A DNA stretch of 64,000 bases, from NCBI GenBank assembly GCA_033297205.1, contig MU859069.1, positions 273,748-337,747 on the forward strand. The letters run 5' to 3'. The position numbers and the translations under genes were made by a program. The notes below the pieces were generated by a model. That model was not told where the DNA came from. It saw nothing but the letters and a program-made list of their open reading frames with translations, and made no database searches. This document shows positions 9,592 through 20,912 of the stretch, in pieces (the first letter of the stretch is position 1; every line of letters starts with the position of its first letter). The DNA comes from Pseudoneurospora amorphoporcata (lineage: Eukaryota > Ascomycota > Sordariomycetes > Sordariales > Sordariaceae).

Positions 9592-12500
9592 ATGCCCTCC
9601 TCCGAAGGACCACCACCCCTCAGCCGCACCCGTACAGGGTCCGCCACCACCGACGCCGTTGATCTGGCCACAACCAACCCTCACTCGTTACACCAAGCTA
9701 TCTACGCCAGGCGCGAAGAGTACACCCGTCCCCATCGGATACGCGTCAAGGTTGGAACTTGGAATGTGGCTGCTTGCCCTGGTACGGATAAGGACCTAGC
9801 CAGCTGGTTCGTGGACGGCAAGGGAATCGACACTGCGCTAGCCACTCTCCATCTTAACCGGAACGGGGCAATTGAGGGGGGTTCCGATGGAGAGGATGGG
9901 GTACACATACTTGGTGGGGACAAGATTGGCCTCTATGTCTTGGGATTGCAAGAGGTGGTTGACCTGAACACGGCAAGCCAATACGTCAGTCGCGTGTACG
10001 CTGGAGATGAGGGGGTTACCCAGAAGTGGAAGACTGCGCTCGACGCCGCTCTCCCCCAGGGCTACAAACTCGTTGCCTCTGAGCAAATGACTGGTCTCCT
10101 GCTGCTCATCTACGCCTCTCCAGAGGTGGCGCCAACCATCAGCAACGTGAGCGCCGTCAGTGTCGGCACCGGCCTCCTTGGCTACATGGGCAACAAGGGC
10201 GCCGTCGTCACCCGCATCATTCTGGGCGAGTCCACGAGATTGGTCTTTGTCAACTGCCACCTTGCCAGCGGTATTGAGGGAACATACAACGAGCGGCGTA
10301 TATGGGACGTTGGCCAGATCCTCGGCCGCACCCGCTTCAAGCCCGTCAGCTTTGCTGGCGTGTCAGAGGACTACGAAGAGAAAATCGGTGATGAGGACTT
10401 TGCCTTCTGGTTTGGCGACCTCAACTTCCGTGTCGATGGTCTTCCTGGCGACGACATCCGGCACCTCTTGATGTTGCACACAAAGGGAGAATACGGTGCT
10501 CCCAGGCCAAAGTTCAGGCGTGACAACTCTCTGGAGGGAGAGCCTGTTATTGTGCACGCTGACAAGTTATCCGACGCCGGCGACGAGACGAACGATGACA
10601 AGTCGACAACGACCCACTCTACGGGATACACCAAGAGTACCGACTATGACAGTGATTCTGATTTGGATGCGCTTCCCGATCCTGATGACTTCTTGCCAGA
10701 CCCCCACGATGATCCTACTTCACTGCAAGCAACGCTGGACTCGTTACTTCCGCACGATCAGCTCACGCGGCTGATCAAGCAAAAGAAACTGTTCAATGAC
10801 GGATGGCACGAAGGCCCCATCTCCTTCCTCCCATCCTACAAGTACGATGTCGGCACTGTCGGACTCTTCGACTCGAGCGAGAAAAGACGGGCACCTAGTT
10901 GGTGTGATCGAATCCTCTACCGCACCCGTAAGGATAAGGAGGCGTACGATAAGAAGATCAAGGATGCCGAAGACGCACGGAAAAAGGATGAGGAGATGAA
11001 AGCTCGCGGTATCGACCAGGCCGGAAATGATGATGAGGTGCTTTTCGACTATGACCCGGATAACGACGGCGACGATGATCACACTCCAGATGTGTCGCGG
11101 CTGGAATATGATGAATACGATGAGGGCGAGGAAGGCGATAACCAGCACGACAGAGATGACTGGGTGGATAGGATACGCCAGGACATCTACACGTCACACC
11201 AAAGGATCACATCTTCCGACCACAAGCCCATCATATCCATCTTTACCCTGAACTACGACGCTGTTGTGCCCGACCTAAAAGCAAAGGTTCACGCAGAGGT
11301 GGCCTGGGAACTAGATCGCGCCGAAAATGAGGGGCGCCCCTCTCTTACGGTGGTTAACGATTCCCGAGACATCCGAGGGCCGGGACGTCCTGGCGGTTCT
11401 CAAGATTCTGCCGAAGAACTAGTGGACTTTGGAGAAGTCCGCTTCCTACAAAAGCAAAGTGCCACGCTTACACTTGCAAATACCGGCCGGGTTGCGTGCA
11501 CTTTCTCGTTCGTCGAAAAGCCTTCTCCTGCTAAAGAAAATGGCCCCAACCCGCCTCCATGGCTGAAGACGTCCTTTATTTCTTCTGAACCAGCTGTTGA
11601 TGATTCGCAGCTCCCAGATCTGGGCAAGGAAGTTACCTTGGAGCCCGGTGAAACGGTTAGGGCGCGATTGGAGGTCGATATCAACCATGTAGAGCAGGCC
11701 AGGGTGTTCAACAGCGGGAACGACCGGTTAGAGGAAGTTCTGATTCTTCGAGTAACCGACGGTCGGGACCACTTCATTCCTGTGCGAGGTGTCTGGATGC
11801 CCACTTGCATCGGCCGCTCCATTGATGAGCTTATCCGGGTACCCGAGGGTGGTCTTCGCAAGTTCGTTCACTCCTTAACTGAGAAGAACGGCGGTAAGGT
11901 CATGTCCGTTCCAGAAGAAATGGATGTCCATTGCGCCGCGCCTAGAGAGCTGTTCAAACTTACCGAAGCCCTCGAGGCGGTAACAGAGCGCGTCTTGGCA
12001 GACGAGCAGATGCTCGAAGAGTATAAGGTCCCTAGAGCATCCGGCTGGCCGTTTGAACAAGACACTTGGCGAGTCACTGACAAGTCACTCCGTGCCTCCC
12101 GCGCCGCCGACCTTATCGACGCCCTCGATGTAGGCATGGCTCACATAGTCGACGCCTTCCCCGCCGTGGTCCCCGCCATTGAGCGTCTTGAGACCGTCGC
12201 CGAGGTCCTCAAACTCTTCCTGCGCGGCCTCACGGACGGTATTATTACCACCTCTCTCTGGTCGCGGATTGAACAAGCTTCTCTCGTCTCCCTAGGTCAA
12301 GGGGCGACTGCAGCCTCCAAGATTCCACCTCAAGAAACAGCCTACGAAGACGACAAGGGTACCATCCTCGATATACTTTCGACTGCGCCCAACCACAACA
12401 TTTCCTTTGTGTTCTTGACAGCCACCTTAGCCAAGATCACCACCGACCTTTCCCCCGTCACAAAATCAGACCTGGAACTCCTCAAATCGGACACCCCTGT

Positions 12501-12753
12501 GCGGCTTAGTATGCTGAACAGACGGTCTCTCACCGCAGGACTAGTGAAGAGAAACACCTCGTCAGGGTCAGCGGGACAAGCAATGGCTGCGATGGCAGCA
12601 AGACAAGGCAAGGAGAGGAGCTTTGCCGAGGTATTTGGGGATTTGGTGTGTAGAGCGCCAGTGCAGAAGGGCATGAGGGACAAGGAAAGAAAAGCGGTGG
12701 AGGAGAAGCAGCGAGCTGTGTTGGAGTTGTTTTTGAGGAGGAGAGGGGATTGA
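9592..12753 (+). CDS. inositol polyphosphate 5-phosphatase, OCRL/INPP5B-like
   Basis: Hydrolyses the 5-phosphate of phosphoinositides such as PI(4,5)P2 at membranes. Intronless, 1053 residues. Catalytic motifs run in order: VGTWNVAACPG near residue 55, GLQEVVD near 118, GNKGAVVTRI near 198, NCHLASG near 222, FWFGDLNFRVD near 271, RRAPSWCDRILYR near 430 and SSDHKPIISIF near 540. An ASH-like beta domain follows (LVDFGEVRFLQKQSATLTLA, about 608), then a helical C-terminal region resembling the RhoGAP-like domain of OCRL/INPP5B. Two acidic insertions are odd: one rich in Asp/Ser/Pro near 345-380, and one of roughly 85 Lys/Glu/Asp-rich residues between the CDR and SDHKP motifs, inside the catalytic fold. 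Start ATG 9592 has the context CCACGATGC. Confidence 0.92.
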   Translation: MPSSEGPPPLSRTRTGSATTDAVDLATTNPHSLHQAIYARREEYTRPHRIRVKVGTWNVAACPGTDKDLASWFVDGKGIDTALATLHLNRNGAIEGGSDGEDGVHILGGDKIGLYVLGLQEVVDLNTASQYVSRVYAGDEGVTQKWKTALDAALPQGYKLVASEQMTGLLLLIYASPEVAPTISNVSAVSVGTGLLGYMGNKGAVVTRIILGESTRLVFVNCHLASGIEGTYNERRIWDVGQILGRTRFKPVSFAGVSEDYEEKIGDEDFAFWFGDLNFRVDGLPGDDIRHLLMLHTKGEYGAPRPKFRRDNSLEGEPVIVHADKLSDAGDETNDDKSTTTHSTGYTKSTDYDSDSDLDALPDPDDFLPDPHDDPTSLQATLDSLLPHDQLTRLIKQKKLFNDGWHEGPISFLPSYKYDVGTVGLFDSSEKRRAPSWCDRILYRTRKDKEAYDKKIKDAEDARKKDEEMKARGIDQAGNDDEVLFDYDPDNDGDDDHTPDVSRLEYDEYDEGEEGDNQHDRDDWVDRIRQDIYTSHQRITSSDHKPIISIFTLNYDAVVPDLKAKVHAEVAWELDRAENEGRPSLTVVNDSRDIRGPGRPGGSQDSAEELVDFGEVRFLQKQSATLTLANTGRVACTFSFVEKPSPAKENGPNPPPWLKTSFISSEPAVDDSQLPDLGKEVTLEPGETVRARLEVDINHVEQARVFNSGNDRLEEVLILRVTDGRDHFIPVRGVWMPTCIGRSIDELIRVPEGGLRKFVHSLTEKNGGKVMSVPEEMDVHCAAPRELFKLTEALEAVTERVLADEQMLEEYKVPRASGWPFEQDTWRVTDKSLRASRAADLIDALDVGMAHIVDAFPAVVPAIERLETVAEVLKLFLRGLTDGIITTSLWSRIEQASLVSLGQGATAASKIPPQETAYEDDKGTILDILSTAPNHNISFVFLTATLAKITTDLSPVTKSDLELLKSDTPVRLSMLNRRSLTAGLVKRNTSSGSAGQAMAAMAARQGKERSFAEVFGDLVCRAPVQKGMRDKERKAVEEKQRAVLELFLRRRGD

Positions 12754-13700
12754 AATGAAATGACGGTCTGGTCGAGGAAATACTCTAGATGAATATTTTG
12801 GAGTAGTATAGGATATATGGAAAGCATGCTTGGCGTACAGGGAACACCGATGGCTTCTCATTGGGATATAGGGGTTGAGCTTTGCGTTTGAACTTGTACT
12901 ACACTGTTTGTTGGCATAATGTAATACAGTATTAGTCAGAGGGTAGGTGCGATACCTTGTCGTTTGTGTTTTGGAGTTCTGGTTGTTTCTGTTCATTCGC
13001 ATATGCGATGATGTTTCTGGTGATGGTGATCAATCCGGCCATCGGAGGAGGGTGAGAAGGCGACGAAAGCTTGGCAGGAATGAATGATACACTGACATGA
13101 GGCTGGCTTTGAAGTGTCAGAGTGTCAACTGCGCTCCATCCGAGCTGAGATGGATCAGGCACACAGGTTTTCGCTTAGAACCACTGCATTGCGGATATTG
13201 CGATGAAGCTCTCCACATGGCCAAGACTGTCAGACTGTCAAACGGGAAAGAGCAGGCGTACGATGCAGAAGGAGGGAATCCACTCGGTTTGTTTATTCAC
13301 TCAAAGAGTGGGAAGTTGCCTTGTTACTCTCTCGTTTCACGAGTGGTAGCCTGGAGACCCGATTCCACTCATGATCCGTTCTTCGAGCACGGGATGGGAG
13401 CACCTTGGGTCAGACTGCCTTCGTGGAGTCACCGAACCTTGGTTCCCATTCACTTACTATCGCCAAGCCACTCCAATCTCTTCACTGTTTCCATCCCAGG
13501 CAGGGTCAACCAGCCGCGAGTTGAAATAGCTGCTAGCTGCCATCTCCTCTGTCCCATATCAACTCAGGTTTGAAACTAAACCTTTCCCAGATCACAAAAT
13601 CCTCTGACATCTTTACCCTTTCCCAAATCAAGCATTCGACAGAGCTTTGCACGTTCACGTCAAACTCGAACAAGCAACCACCGCTGGCAACACAAACACC
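12754..13700. other. intergenic, no gene recognised
   Basis: About 950 bases between two plus-strand genes. Open frames up to 158 codons have no recognisable content. Confidence 0.55.
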
Positions 13701-15311
13701 ATGTCCTACGAACATCGATGTCTTATGCGCCGCCGCCTCGAGCTGTACCACGACCTTCTGACAGAACAGCTGAGGCCCAGGATCGAGGCTGCGGCGGCCG
13801 CTACCATCGAGGCCACCGCCGACCAGCCTGTTTCCGATACCGATCAGTATCTAGACGAAAATCCTGAGGATACTGACGACACCGACGACACTGACGATTC
13901 CGACGAGGATCTGTGCGAGTGGGAGCACGCCAAGAACCAGTCATCTGAGGAATCGTATGCCCGCGTTACTCAATGGCGTTGTGGGCTTGAGAGCAACGGC
14001 ATTTGGGAGGATGATGCTCCGGACCATGGCGAGAACGCCGAGAAAGGATCGGATCAAGTGGAGCTGGCGCAACAAGATGGCGACGAGGCTTCTACCACCA
14101 CACAAGTTCACCATTTTGAGCATGCTGCCAAGGGTAACGCTGTGGACACAAGTGTACGAAATTCAGGAGGACACCTGACACCACTATCGGTTGCATTTGC
14201 ATTGGATCACATCGCCAAGATCGAAGGGCAGGGACATATAGACGATGGGAAAAACACACCCAGCGGTCCCGGAACCACAAAGCGGGAAGGGGACAACACC
14301 GCAAGGCCTCAACAGATGAAGTCCGGCTCGGAATCATCAAAGGGCGACTCGCTAAATAAGTTCACCACACCACCCAGCTCTCCTTGCCACGAGTCATCCG
14401 TCACTGCGAGCCCAGTGTCCATAAATGAGGGCAACAACCCAACATCCCTCGGGCAGACCCACTTTAGCAGCCACTTCCAATCCATTCCGACAACCTCGAA
14501 GCTTTTCCAGTCAGCCCGTCGTTCCAAATCGTTACCGCCCCTGAACCTCCTCCCTTCCCACTGTCCACCCACGCCACCCCCGGACACCTCCTCCTCCTCG
14601 GCCTCAACCTACTCGCCACTGGATTTTACCGTCACCCCAGCTGAGCTCAAGTTTTTCAACAAACACATTGAACAGGTCGCCTATATGATCAGAGGAATGG
14701 ACTATCAGTTCCAGATGCAAGAGTACCGGAACGAAGTCCGGCGAGAGAATCGGCGGATGAGAAGACGGGCAGAGGTAGAGGAGAGCTTGAGAGAGATTGA
14801 ATGGAGTAACAAAGTGCCGGCCGAGGAATGGAGCAGCGTTGCTGGTATGGATGCGGCGGAGTGGGCTGAGGGAACAACAAAAGAGACAGAACATCAGAGC
14901 TGGGAGAACGATGCTGTTACCCCAGAATCGAATTCGGGTGGCTTGGAGGGTGATCAATCCGCGGACCCAAAAGGGAAAGGTGTTAATGAACCTCTATTGT
15001 ACAGGCAGGGTCAGTGGGGACAGACGTATGGTACAGATGGACGCGAAGACGATGTCGATTCTGTTTGGCCCGATGGAGCTGGGGAGGATGACGGCTGTGA
15101 GATCGGATGGGATAGTGCCTGGTCGTCCACACAGTTGGAACTACAAGAGAAGATCCAGCTTCACCAACCTACCAAGCCAAGCCCGCTTAGAAAGGGGCAC
15201 ACGCCTGATGACATGGTGTGGGAGGATGCGGTGGCCGAGGCCGAATACCTGAGCTGCTACGGGCATCAATCTAAGAAGGATGAGCGTGGACGGAGGTACT
15301 GGCGTTTGTGA
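13701..15311 (+). CDS. disordered acidic hypothetical protein
   Basis: A 536-residue protein I cannot assign. The start at 13701 (MSYEHRCLMRRRLELYHDLL) has a good ACACCATGT context. A short basic helix is followed by an Asp/Thr repeat (DTDDTDDTDDSDED near residues 55-70), a long Ser/Thr/Pro-rich stretch, and near residues 310-380 a charged helical segment likely to be coiled coil (FNKHIEQVAYMIRGMDYQFQ, then RNEVRRENRRMRRRAEVEES). The C-terminus is Trp- and acid-rich and ends with RRYWRL. There is no signal peptide or membrane helix. The uninterrupted 1.6-kb frame with consistent composition supports a real gene. Confidence 0.65.
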   Translation: MSYEHRCLMRRRLELYHDLLTEQLRPRIEAAAAATIEATADQPVSDTDQYLDENPEDTDDTDDTDDSDEDLCEWEHAKNQSSEESYARVTQWRCGLESNGIWEDDAPDHGENAEKGSDQVELAQQDGDEASTTTQVHHFEHAAKGNAVDTSVRNSGGHLTPLSVAFALDHIAKIEGQGHIDDGKNTPSGPGTTKREGDNTARPQQMKSGSESSKGDSLNKFTTPPSSPCHESSVTASPVSINEGNNPTSLGQTHFSSHFQSIPTTSKLFQSARRSKSLPPLNLLPSHCPPTPPPDTSSSSASTYSPLDFTVTPAELKFFNKHIEQVAYMIRGMDYQFQMQEYRNEVRRENRRMRRRAEVEESLREIEWSNKVPAEEWSSVAGMDAAEWAEGTTKETEHQSWENDAVTPESNSGGLEGDQSADPKGKGVNEPLLYRQGQWGQTYGTDGREDDVDSVWPDGAGEDDGCEIGWDSAWSSTQLELQEKIQLHQPTKPSPLRKGHTPDDMVWEDAVAEAEYLSCYGHQSKKDERGRRYWRL

Positions 15312-15577
15312 GGGGGTGTAGACATGTACATCTGTGTGCGCAATGATTTCACTGTCACCCGAGGAAGTATGGTGATGCTGATGAGGTGCGTGTTAGACAA
15401 TCGTTATAACTAAAGTATTGCATATATACCCTAGTTGGCATACAGAGGCCTATGTTCTGGCACCGAATATCACTATCGTTGAAGGAAGCCCTCCGGCAAT
15501 GTTGTTTTGAATGTGATAACTGATACGCTACTCCCAGAAAAGGGAACCGAAAAGCGTGGCATTGACCATAAAGGTGG

Positions 15578-17289
15578 TTACAGATTTGCGAAAACACAAG
15601 CGCCGCCCCATAAGAGCACCATCCCGACCGCAACAGTAACGGTATTTCTTGCCGCCCCTGACTTTTCCGCAGCCTCAGACGCCGGCGTTGCTGCAGGAGG
15701 TGATGGTCCACCCTCTGTTATTGTCGATGTGATGGTGACCACACTACTAGAGGTACCATCATTTCCGCCCAAGGAGGTAGTTGGCGCATGAACGCCCGAA
15801 GTGAACGGAACGCTATTCGTGGTCGTTGCGCCTTCCCAAGCAACAGGTTCGGCACTAGCCGTCAGGATCGGTGTTGCCGTTGAGTTATTTGGATTGAGAA
15901 CACTGAAAGTCAGGCATTCACGTGGTCAGTCAAGGCAACGTGGGGTAGGGATGGACTGACTCACCCATCAACAACATGCACCACACCGTTCTCCACCAGC
16001 ACATCACTCTTCACCACCCTTGCCCCATTCACAAACACCTGTTTCTCGCTTCCATTCGTATCGTCATCCTCAGAATTCGTCAAATCCCCCTTTGACGAAG
16101 TCGACCCATCAACAACTCTTACCTTAACCGTTCCCCCTTCCACGGTCTCATAATCCTTCTCAATCTCCTGCCCATCCTCTTTCTCTGATCCGGTTACACT
16201 AACATGCCCATCGCTGCTTGAATCACTGCCAGTACCTGTACCACCGATACCCTCCAACAAATCACTATAAAACACCTTCCCACTCGTCGTCCCTTGCACC
16301 TTCAAAACATGATAGCCCATGATATCCGCCAGCTCGTCCTCATCAATGTTTGACACTACACTACCCACGCGGTCCCAGGCCTCGTTGGAGGGCACGAACA
16401 TGGTGATGTCTTGTTGGGTGTTGAAGAGGTCTGTTAGGTTGGCGCGGGATAAAGCGCCGACGGACGCGGTTAGGGAGAGCCCGGAGAGGTTGTTTCCGGA
16501 TGAGGAAGAGTCGTCTTCGTTTTCGTTTGTTGATGAGGATGAAGAGTTAGAAGAAGGACCAAAAGAAGCCAAGGTATCATTCAACCTCGAAGGAAGAGAA
16601 AGCAAATGATCGATGATGTGAATCGTCCCCCCCGAAAAGTTAAAGTTGGCGTGGGTTATGGTTGATTTGATAATTTTCTGTGAGCCGCCTGACCCGGTAG
16701 TGCCGGAGTAGAAGGATACTACCGGCTCGCCATCGCTGTCGCTGTCACTGCTGGAGGAGTAACTTGATCTGGCAATGACCCGTTGACCACCAGAGACATT
16801 AGCGTAGGGAGTTATATCCGGTGATAAGAGCGTGGGAATGAAGAGGGAATTTCCGTCTATCCCGCTGTCGTCTATCACGTCGTTTCCGTCTCTTTTCTTC
16901 CTTCTTCTTCTTCTCTTCTTCGCTAATGAGGAGGTCCCGGTACCGGTCCCAGCAGTTAGGTTCGAAGTATACCACACCCCCCGCAAAACATGATAATTCC
17001 AAAACGCCTCAACCAGTTCCGGGTCCGAGTTGAAGTCGTCCATTATGGCCGAGTTGCTCAATAGCCCGTCTAGCGCATTGTTGCTGGGCGCTAGGATTGT
17101 GATGTCCGAGGTCTGGTTAATGGTGGCGAATAAGGACTGTTGGGTTTGGATGTAGTTGTTGAGTGTGGAGAGGGTGTCGTTATGGGCGTGGAGAGTTTCG
17201 GTTAGGGTGGGACGGCGGTTGGCGGTTTGGGCTGTTGCTGTGGTAGCTAGTACCACCGCGGGAAGGAGGACCCTGTGGGTTTTTACCAT
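15578..17289 (-). CDS. secreted fasciclin-domain protein with probable GPI tail
   Basis: Extracellular adhesion-type protein. Exons 15965..17289 and 15578..15902 on the minus strand (62-nt intron, GTGAGT donor, TTTCAG acceptor) give 549 residues. A signal peptide (MVKTHRVLLPAVVLATTATA) is followed by two fasciclin (FAS1) domains. The first contains DITILAPSNNALDGLL, NYHVLRGVWY and GGTIHIIDHLLSLP; the second contains DITMFVPSNEAWDRV, MGYHVLK and NGARVVKSDV then VHVVDGVLNPN, the last piece running across the splice and confirming it. The C-terminus ends in a hydrophobic stretch (NTVTVAVGMVLLWGGACVF), as expected for GPI attachment. Within the first domain is a run of ten basic residues near residue 130, and both domains carry Ser/Asp-rich insertions. 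Start ATG 17289. Confidence 0.88.
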
Positions 17290-18921
17290 GGTGTTTTGAT
17301 GATTTCTGGTTGGTGTTGGTGGTGTTTGATGATAATGGAGTTTGGTGGAGGAGTGACGACGGATGTCAAAGATGCTCACAATGTCTGGGGATGGCATGGG
17401 AGCAGAGCTGGTCGTGAGATCTGAGACAGTCGACAAGAAGCAGAACCAGCATTCAAGATGAGGATGGTGCTTTTCAACGTTATATTGAACCCATGCACCA
17501 TAAAACCCTTCCATCACCCCGTCATCATCCTTTCTTCCATCTCCCATCATATCCAGTCTTCGAAGCAGGCTAAGTGAAGTCATGTTGATGTAAAAATGGT
17601 AAAATTTGGAGGAAGACGAATCAAGAGACCAAGCTTCCACTCACACTAGAGTCGCCGCCGAGCGCGGGATGCGCAAATCTTTAACATGGCGAATCCTCCA
17701 AGATAAAGTCAACGACACTCCCTCAGAAGATGGGGAGCCACTTGCCATTCAGCTGACCAACTGGCCAGGTGTGCAAGGAACGGACTTGCATCTCACAGAC
17801 GATTTGCACATACACGAGGAGCTGCCTCAAGGCGGCATTGTGGCTATGGTGATCATAATGGTTATGATGATGGATCATGAGAGTCGGGTTTGACTTCCTC
17901 AACAGATAACGTTGCCTCCTGTGCCATGTCTTTGGGGAATGCAGGATGGACCGAGCCCTGCGTGATGTTCGCATACTTCAGGGAAAAGTGAACCTTGCAT
18001 GCGCATGCCCTGGTGGCTACCTAGCTGCAAGCACTTGTGGCTGCGAATCGCTCTTGCTGACTTCTGTACTATGCGTGCCTGCCTTGGGTTCTTGGTTGAT
18101 TGTTGCATTGGGCAGGTGCTCAGACATCCGGAACTGGTTGTTTCCGGCTGTGAGTCGCTCTTTCCGATGTTTCTCCCCATTGGGAGGCGCTGATTGAAGT
18201 CACTTTGCCAAAGTGGAAGGGGCGACAAAAGCAAGAGGAAGGAATAAGTACCTGGACAAGTAAAGTCTTAGTGGGGGGCCTCCACTCGAGCAGAACTGCT
18301 CTTGCCATTTGCCACTGGATCTGAAGAAGTTAAATGTACCTACCTTCCATCTTCGCAGACTTATAGACAATCTTTGGGCTGTGTTCTTCATTTGTCCCTA
18401 TCTTCGCCGCTCCCCGTCAGACTTTGCGAGAATTGCTTCCTGTTAAACCAAAACGTGACAGCACAATGCTAAACCAAGCTAGTTTTATCAGGACAAGATA
18501 TTCACTTACAAGGTCATCATGTCTCTATAACGTCCAAGTTTTGGCTTCAGAAATACATATGCAGATCACGACCTCTGCCATTGCCCAAGCCACAGCCCAG
18601 ATCTCTGATTAAAAACCTCCATGCTCCAGCTACGACCTACGAAAACTATACCTCGGGATACCGCGCACCCGGCAATAATTTCATAAACGGAACCGCTCGA
18701 CCATTTAGCCAATTCGGCCGCTCTGGCATTAGGGCCTGGTGCCGGACCTTCCATTATATGGTGCGTAGAAGGGTACTATAGAGCTGAGGGTGGGATGAAA
18801 GGCGGACGGACTTGTACATACCACCTACCCAGACACTCCCATATGACTTTCTCCCATCAGTCATTTTCCCATCCCTCTCCCATTTCTCCTTGTTCTTCAT
18901 GTTTTTTGTCTTCTCTCTGTC
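17290..18921. other. 1.6-kb intergenic region, nothing recognised
   Basis: It contains the promoter of the fasciclin gene and the 3' side of the UstYa-type gene. Open frames are short (under about 115 codons) and unremarkable. Confidence 0.55.
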
Positions 18922-20006
18922 CTAGAACACGCCTTTCTCGGCGTCCGACTTCTTAAAATTTGGCGCCTCCCTCCAATACTCCTCATCCCTCAACTGATGC
19001 ACCCTCGTCCACTCCCGAATCCTCTCAAAGCTCCTACACTGATGTTCCACATCCCACAACAGCGTAGTCCCAAATGCCCTCTCCTTCCTATCCATCCTCA
19101 AGTATTCCTCCGTGTACCTTTCCTCCCCTGTCTCTTGGTCCGTATAGGTATAATTCTTGTTCCACCAATACGTCATGGCCACATCCCCATTACACATGAT
19201 GGCCTGCCTGAGAAAATCGAGACAGTGTGCCCGGTGGTCATGGTATTCCGCGTCCGAGGTGTTGGGAAAGTAGTGGTCCCGCCAAAAGGAGCGCCGGATG
19301 ATGTCGAGGCAGTGCAGCTGGTGGAACATGGAGACGCCGTAGATGTAGGTGCCGGGGGCGTAGTAGATTTCGGAGGAGGGGTAGCCGAGTTTTTGGGAGA
19401 CGGAGAGGGGGAGGCGAACTACGCCGTCGCTTGCTACACGATGGACAGGTGGATGTTAGCAGAGGTGGTAAACAATGTGGGCTTGGGGTGCAGAGCCGGA
19501 AAGGGGGAAAAGAGTCAAAGGCGGAAGAGGAGAATAGAAATACATACGCCCGAGGATGGACTCCCATGCGCTGTCGACGGAGGGTGAAGGGTCTTGCTGG
19601 AAGACGCGGTCGGGGTGGAAGCGCTTGTTTTCGTACTCGATTACCCCATCTTCCAGGAGAGGTGCTGTGAATCGGGGCCCTGTGTCAGTTCGTGTCTCCC
19701 TCCAGTCAATGCATGGGTTGAATTGGGTGGCTTACAATATGGAGGTTTTTGTGCTCGGTAAAAAGGGGACGAGTGTATCCTCCATAGCGCATGGAGATAC
19801 AGGCATAAGAGTACGATGCTCAGAGCTGTATTGACGGCGAGGAGAACCCTCGCTGACCTAGGCCACTCACCGCGCAGTGATTTCCAAGCTCTTTTAAATT
19901 TTGGTTCCCGAAGGCATCGAGGTTGCTCGTAGCTGGCGGGTGTGGAGGCGCAGTGTAGAAGGGACTCTGAGGAACTCTCAGCGTCGTGGACCTTTTCGTA
20001 TTGCAT
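18922..20006 (-). CDS. UstYa-type (DUF3328) oxidase-like protein, intact
   Basis: Member of the fungal family named after UstYa/UstYb, copper-dependent-type enzymes that oxidatively cyclise or modify RiPP peptides and other metabolites. Three minus-strand exons, 19736..20006, 19548..19664 and 18922..19433, give 299 residues; introns have GTAAGC, GTATGT donors and a GCTAAC branch. A cytosolic N-terminus is followed by one membrane helix (LLAVNTALSIVLLCLYLHAL, about 55-75). Both diagnostic HxxHC motifs are present: HQLHCLD near 167-171 and HRAHCLDFLRQAIMCNGDV near 196-214. A late WDVEHQCRSFERIREW matches the usual family end. Its frame is unbroken, unlike three relatives at 38.5-43.1 kb. A divergent neighbour 906 bases away encodes a secreted peptide with a Lys-Arg site. 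Confidence 0.88.
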
Positions 20007-20912
20007 CGTGGTTTAATTCTGGACAATGAACTTGCAAAGAGGCAGCAAGCAAAAGAGGGACCATTGGAATGGTCTTCAAGTGTTGCACTCAGCAGCTGGG
20101 TTTTTGAGGCTTCTTTTATCATTTTGACGTGGTAAAGTTTCTTGGCTTGGTGTCGGTCTCAGAGAACGAATGGCCCCGGGCGGCGGCAGCCCAAAGTGGG
20201 AATATTCCGCGTTGTTGAAAGTTGATCGCATTCCATCGCACATCGATAGTGTACTCCGAGTTCGTTTAGGTTGCAGGGGGAAAAATCCTTCACTGTCGAT
20301 GTGATGTTAAAACTCCGTGGTGTATCGGGAAGTACAAGTGGTGCACCTTCCCCTTCTGGTGCGACGGCTGAAGCTGACATCACATCTGACAACTACAGCA
20401 ACAACCCGGCAAAAGCCGGTGCATCGGTTTTTTTACTTTAGATAAGCCTGCTGGAAGGTGTAAGACAGAGTGTGTCCAAAAGGGTTTAAACAGCACCTTA
20501 TGTCGACTTTCCCCTTGACAGCAACTTTCCTTTTTGCGACTTCTCCGATCAGGCGGTAAACGGAGAAAATGATGCAAAAGGCGATGAATTCCTTAATTCG
20601 CTTGAATCCAGGACCTGATAGCTAACGAGTATGGCGTTCCAGTCTCGAGGCTGTCATCCACGGTAACATTCAGTCCCGAGTATTCGAGGATCTGCGTATG
20701 ATGGTTCATGTTCGTCAACGTTTGTCCAGAATCAATGGACATAGGCGTTGTCGCGTAGGCCAAAATCTCCGATGGATTTTTGAGCAAGCAGGTATAAGGA
20801 CCCCCAACATCGCCCCTCCACCAGAATAGGATCATCACCATCAACATCAGCATCAATAGGAGCGCCGCCAACTATCAATCAATCTCATCTTCAACATCCC
20901 ACAAACTCCAAA
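20007..20912. other. divergent promoter between UstYa-type gene and small peptide gene
   Basis: 906 bases between two outward-facing starts. TATAAG at 20793-20798 lies about 115 bases before the peptide ATG and is a plausible TATA element. No other gene recognised. Confidence 0.5.
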
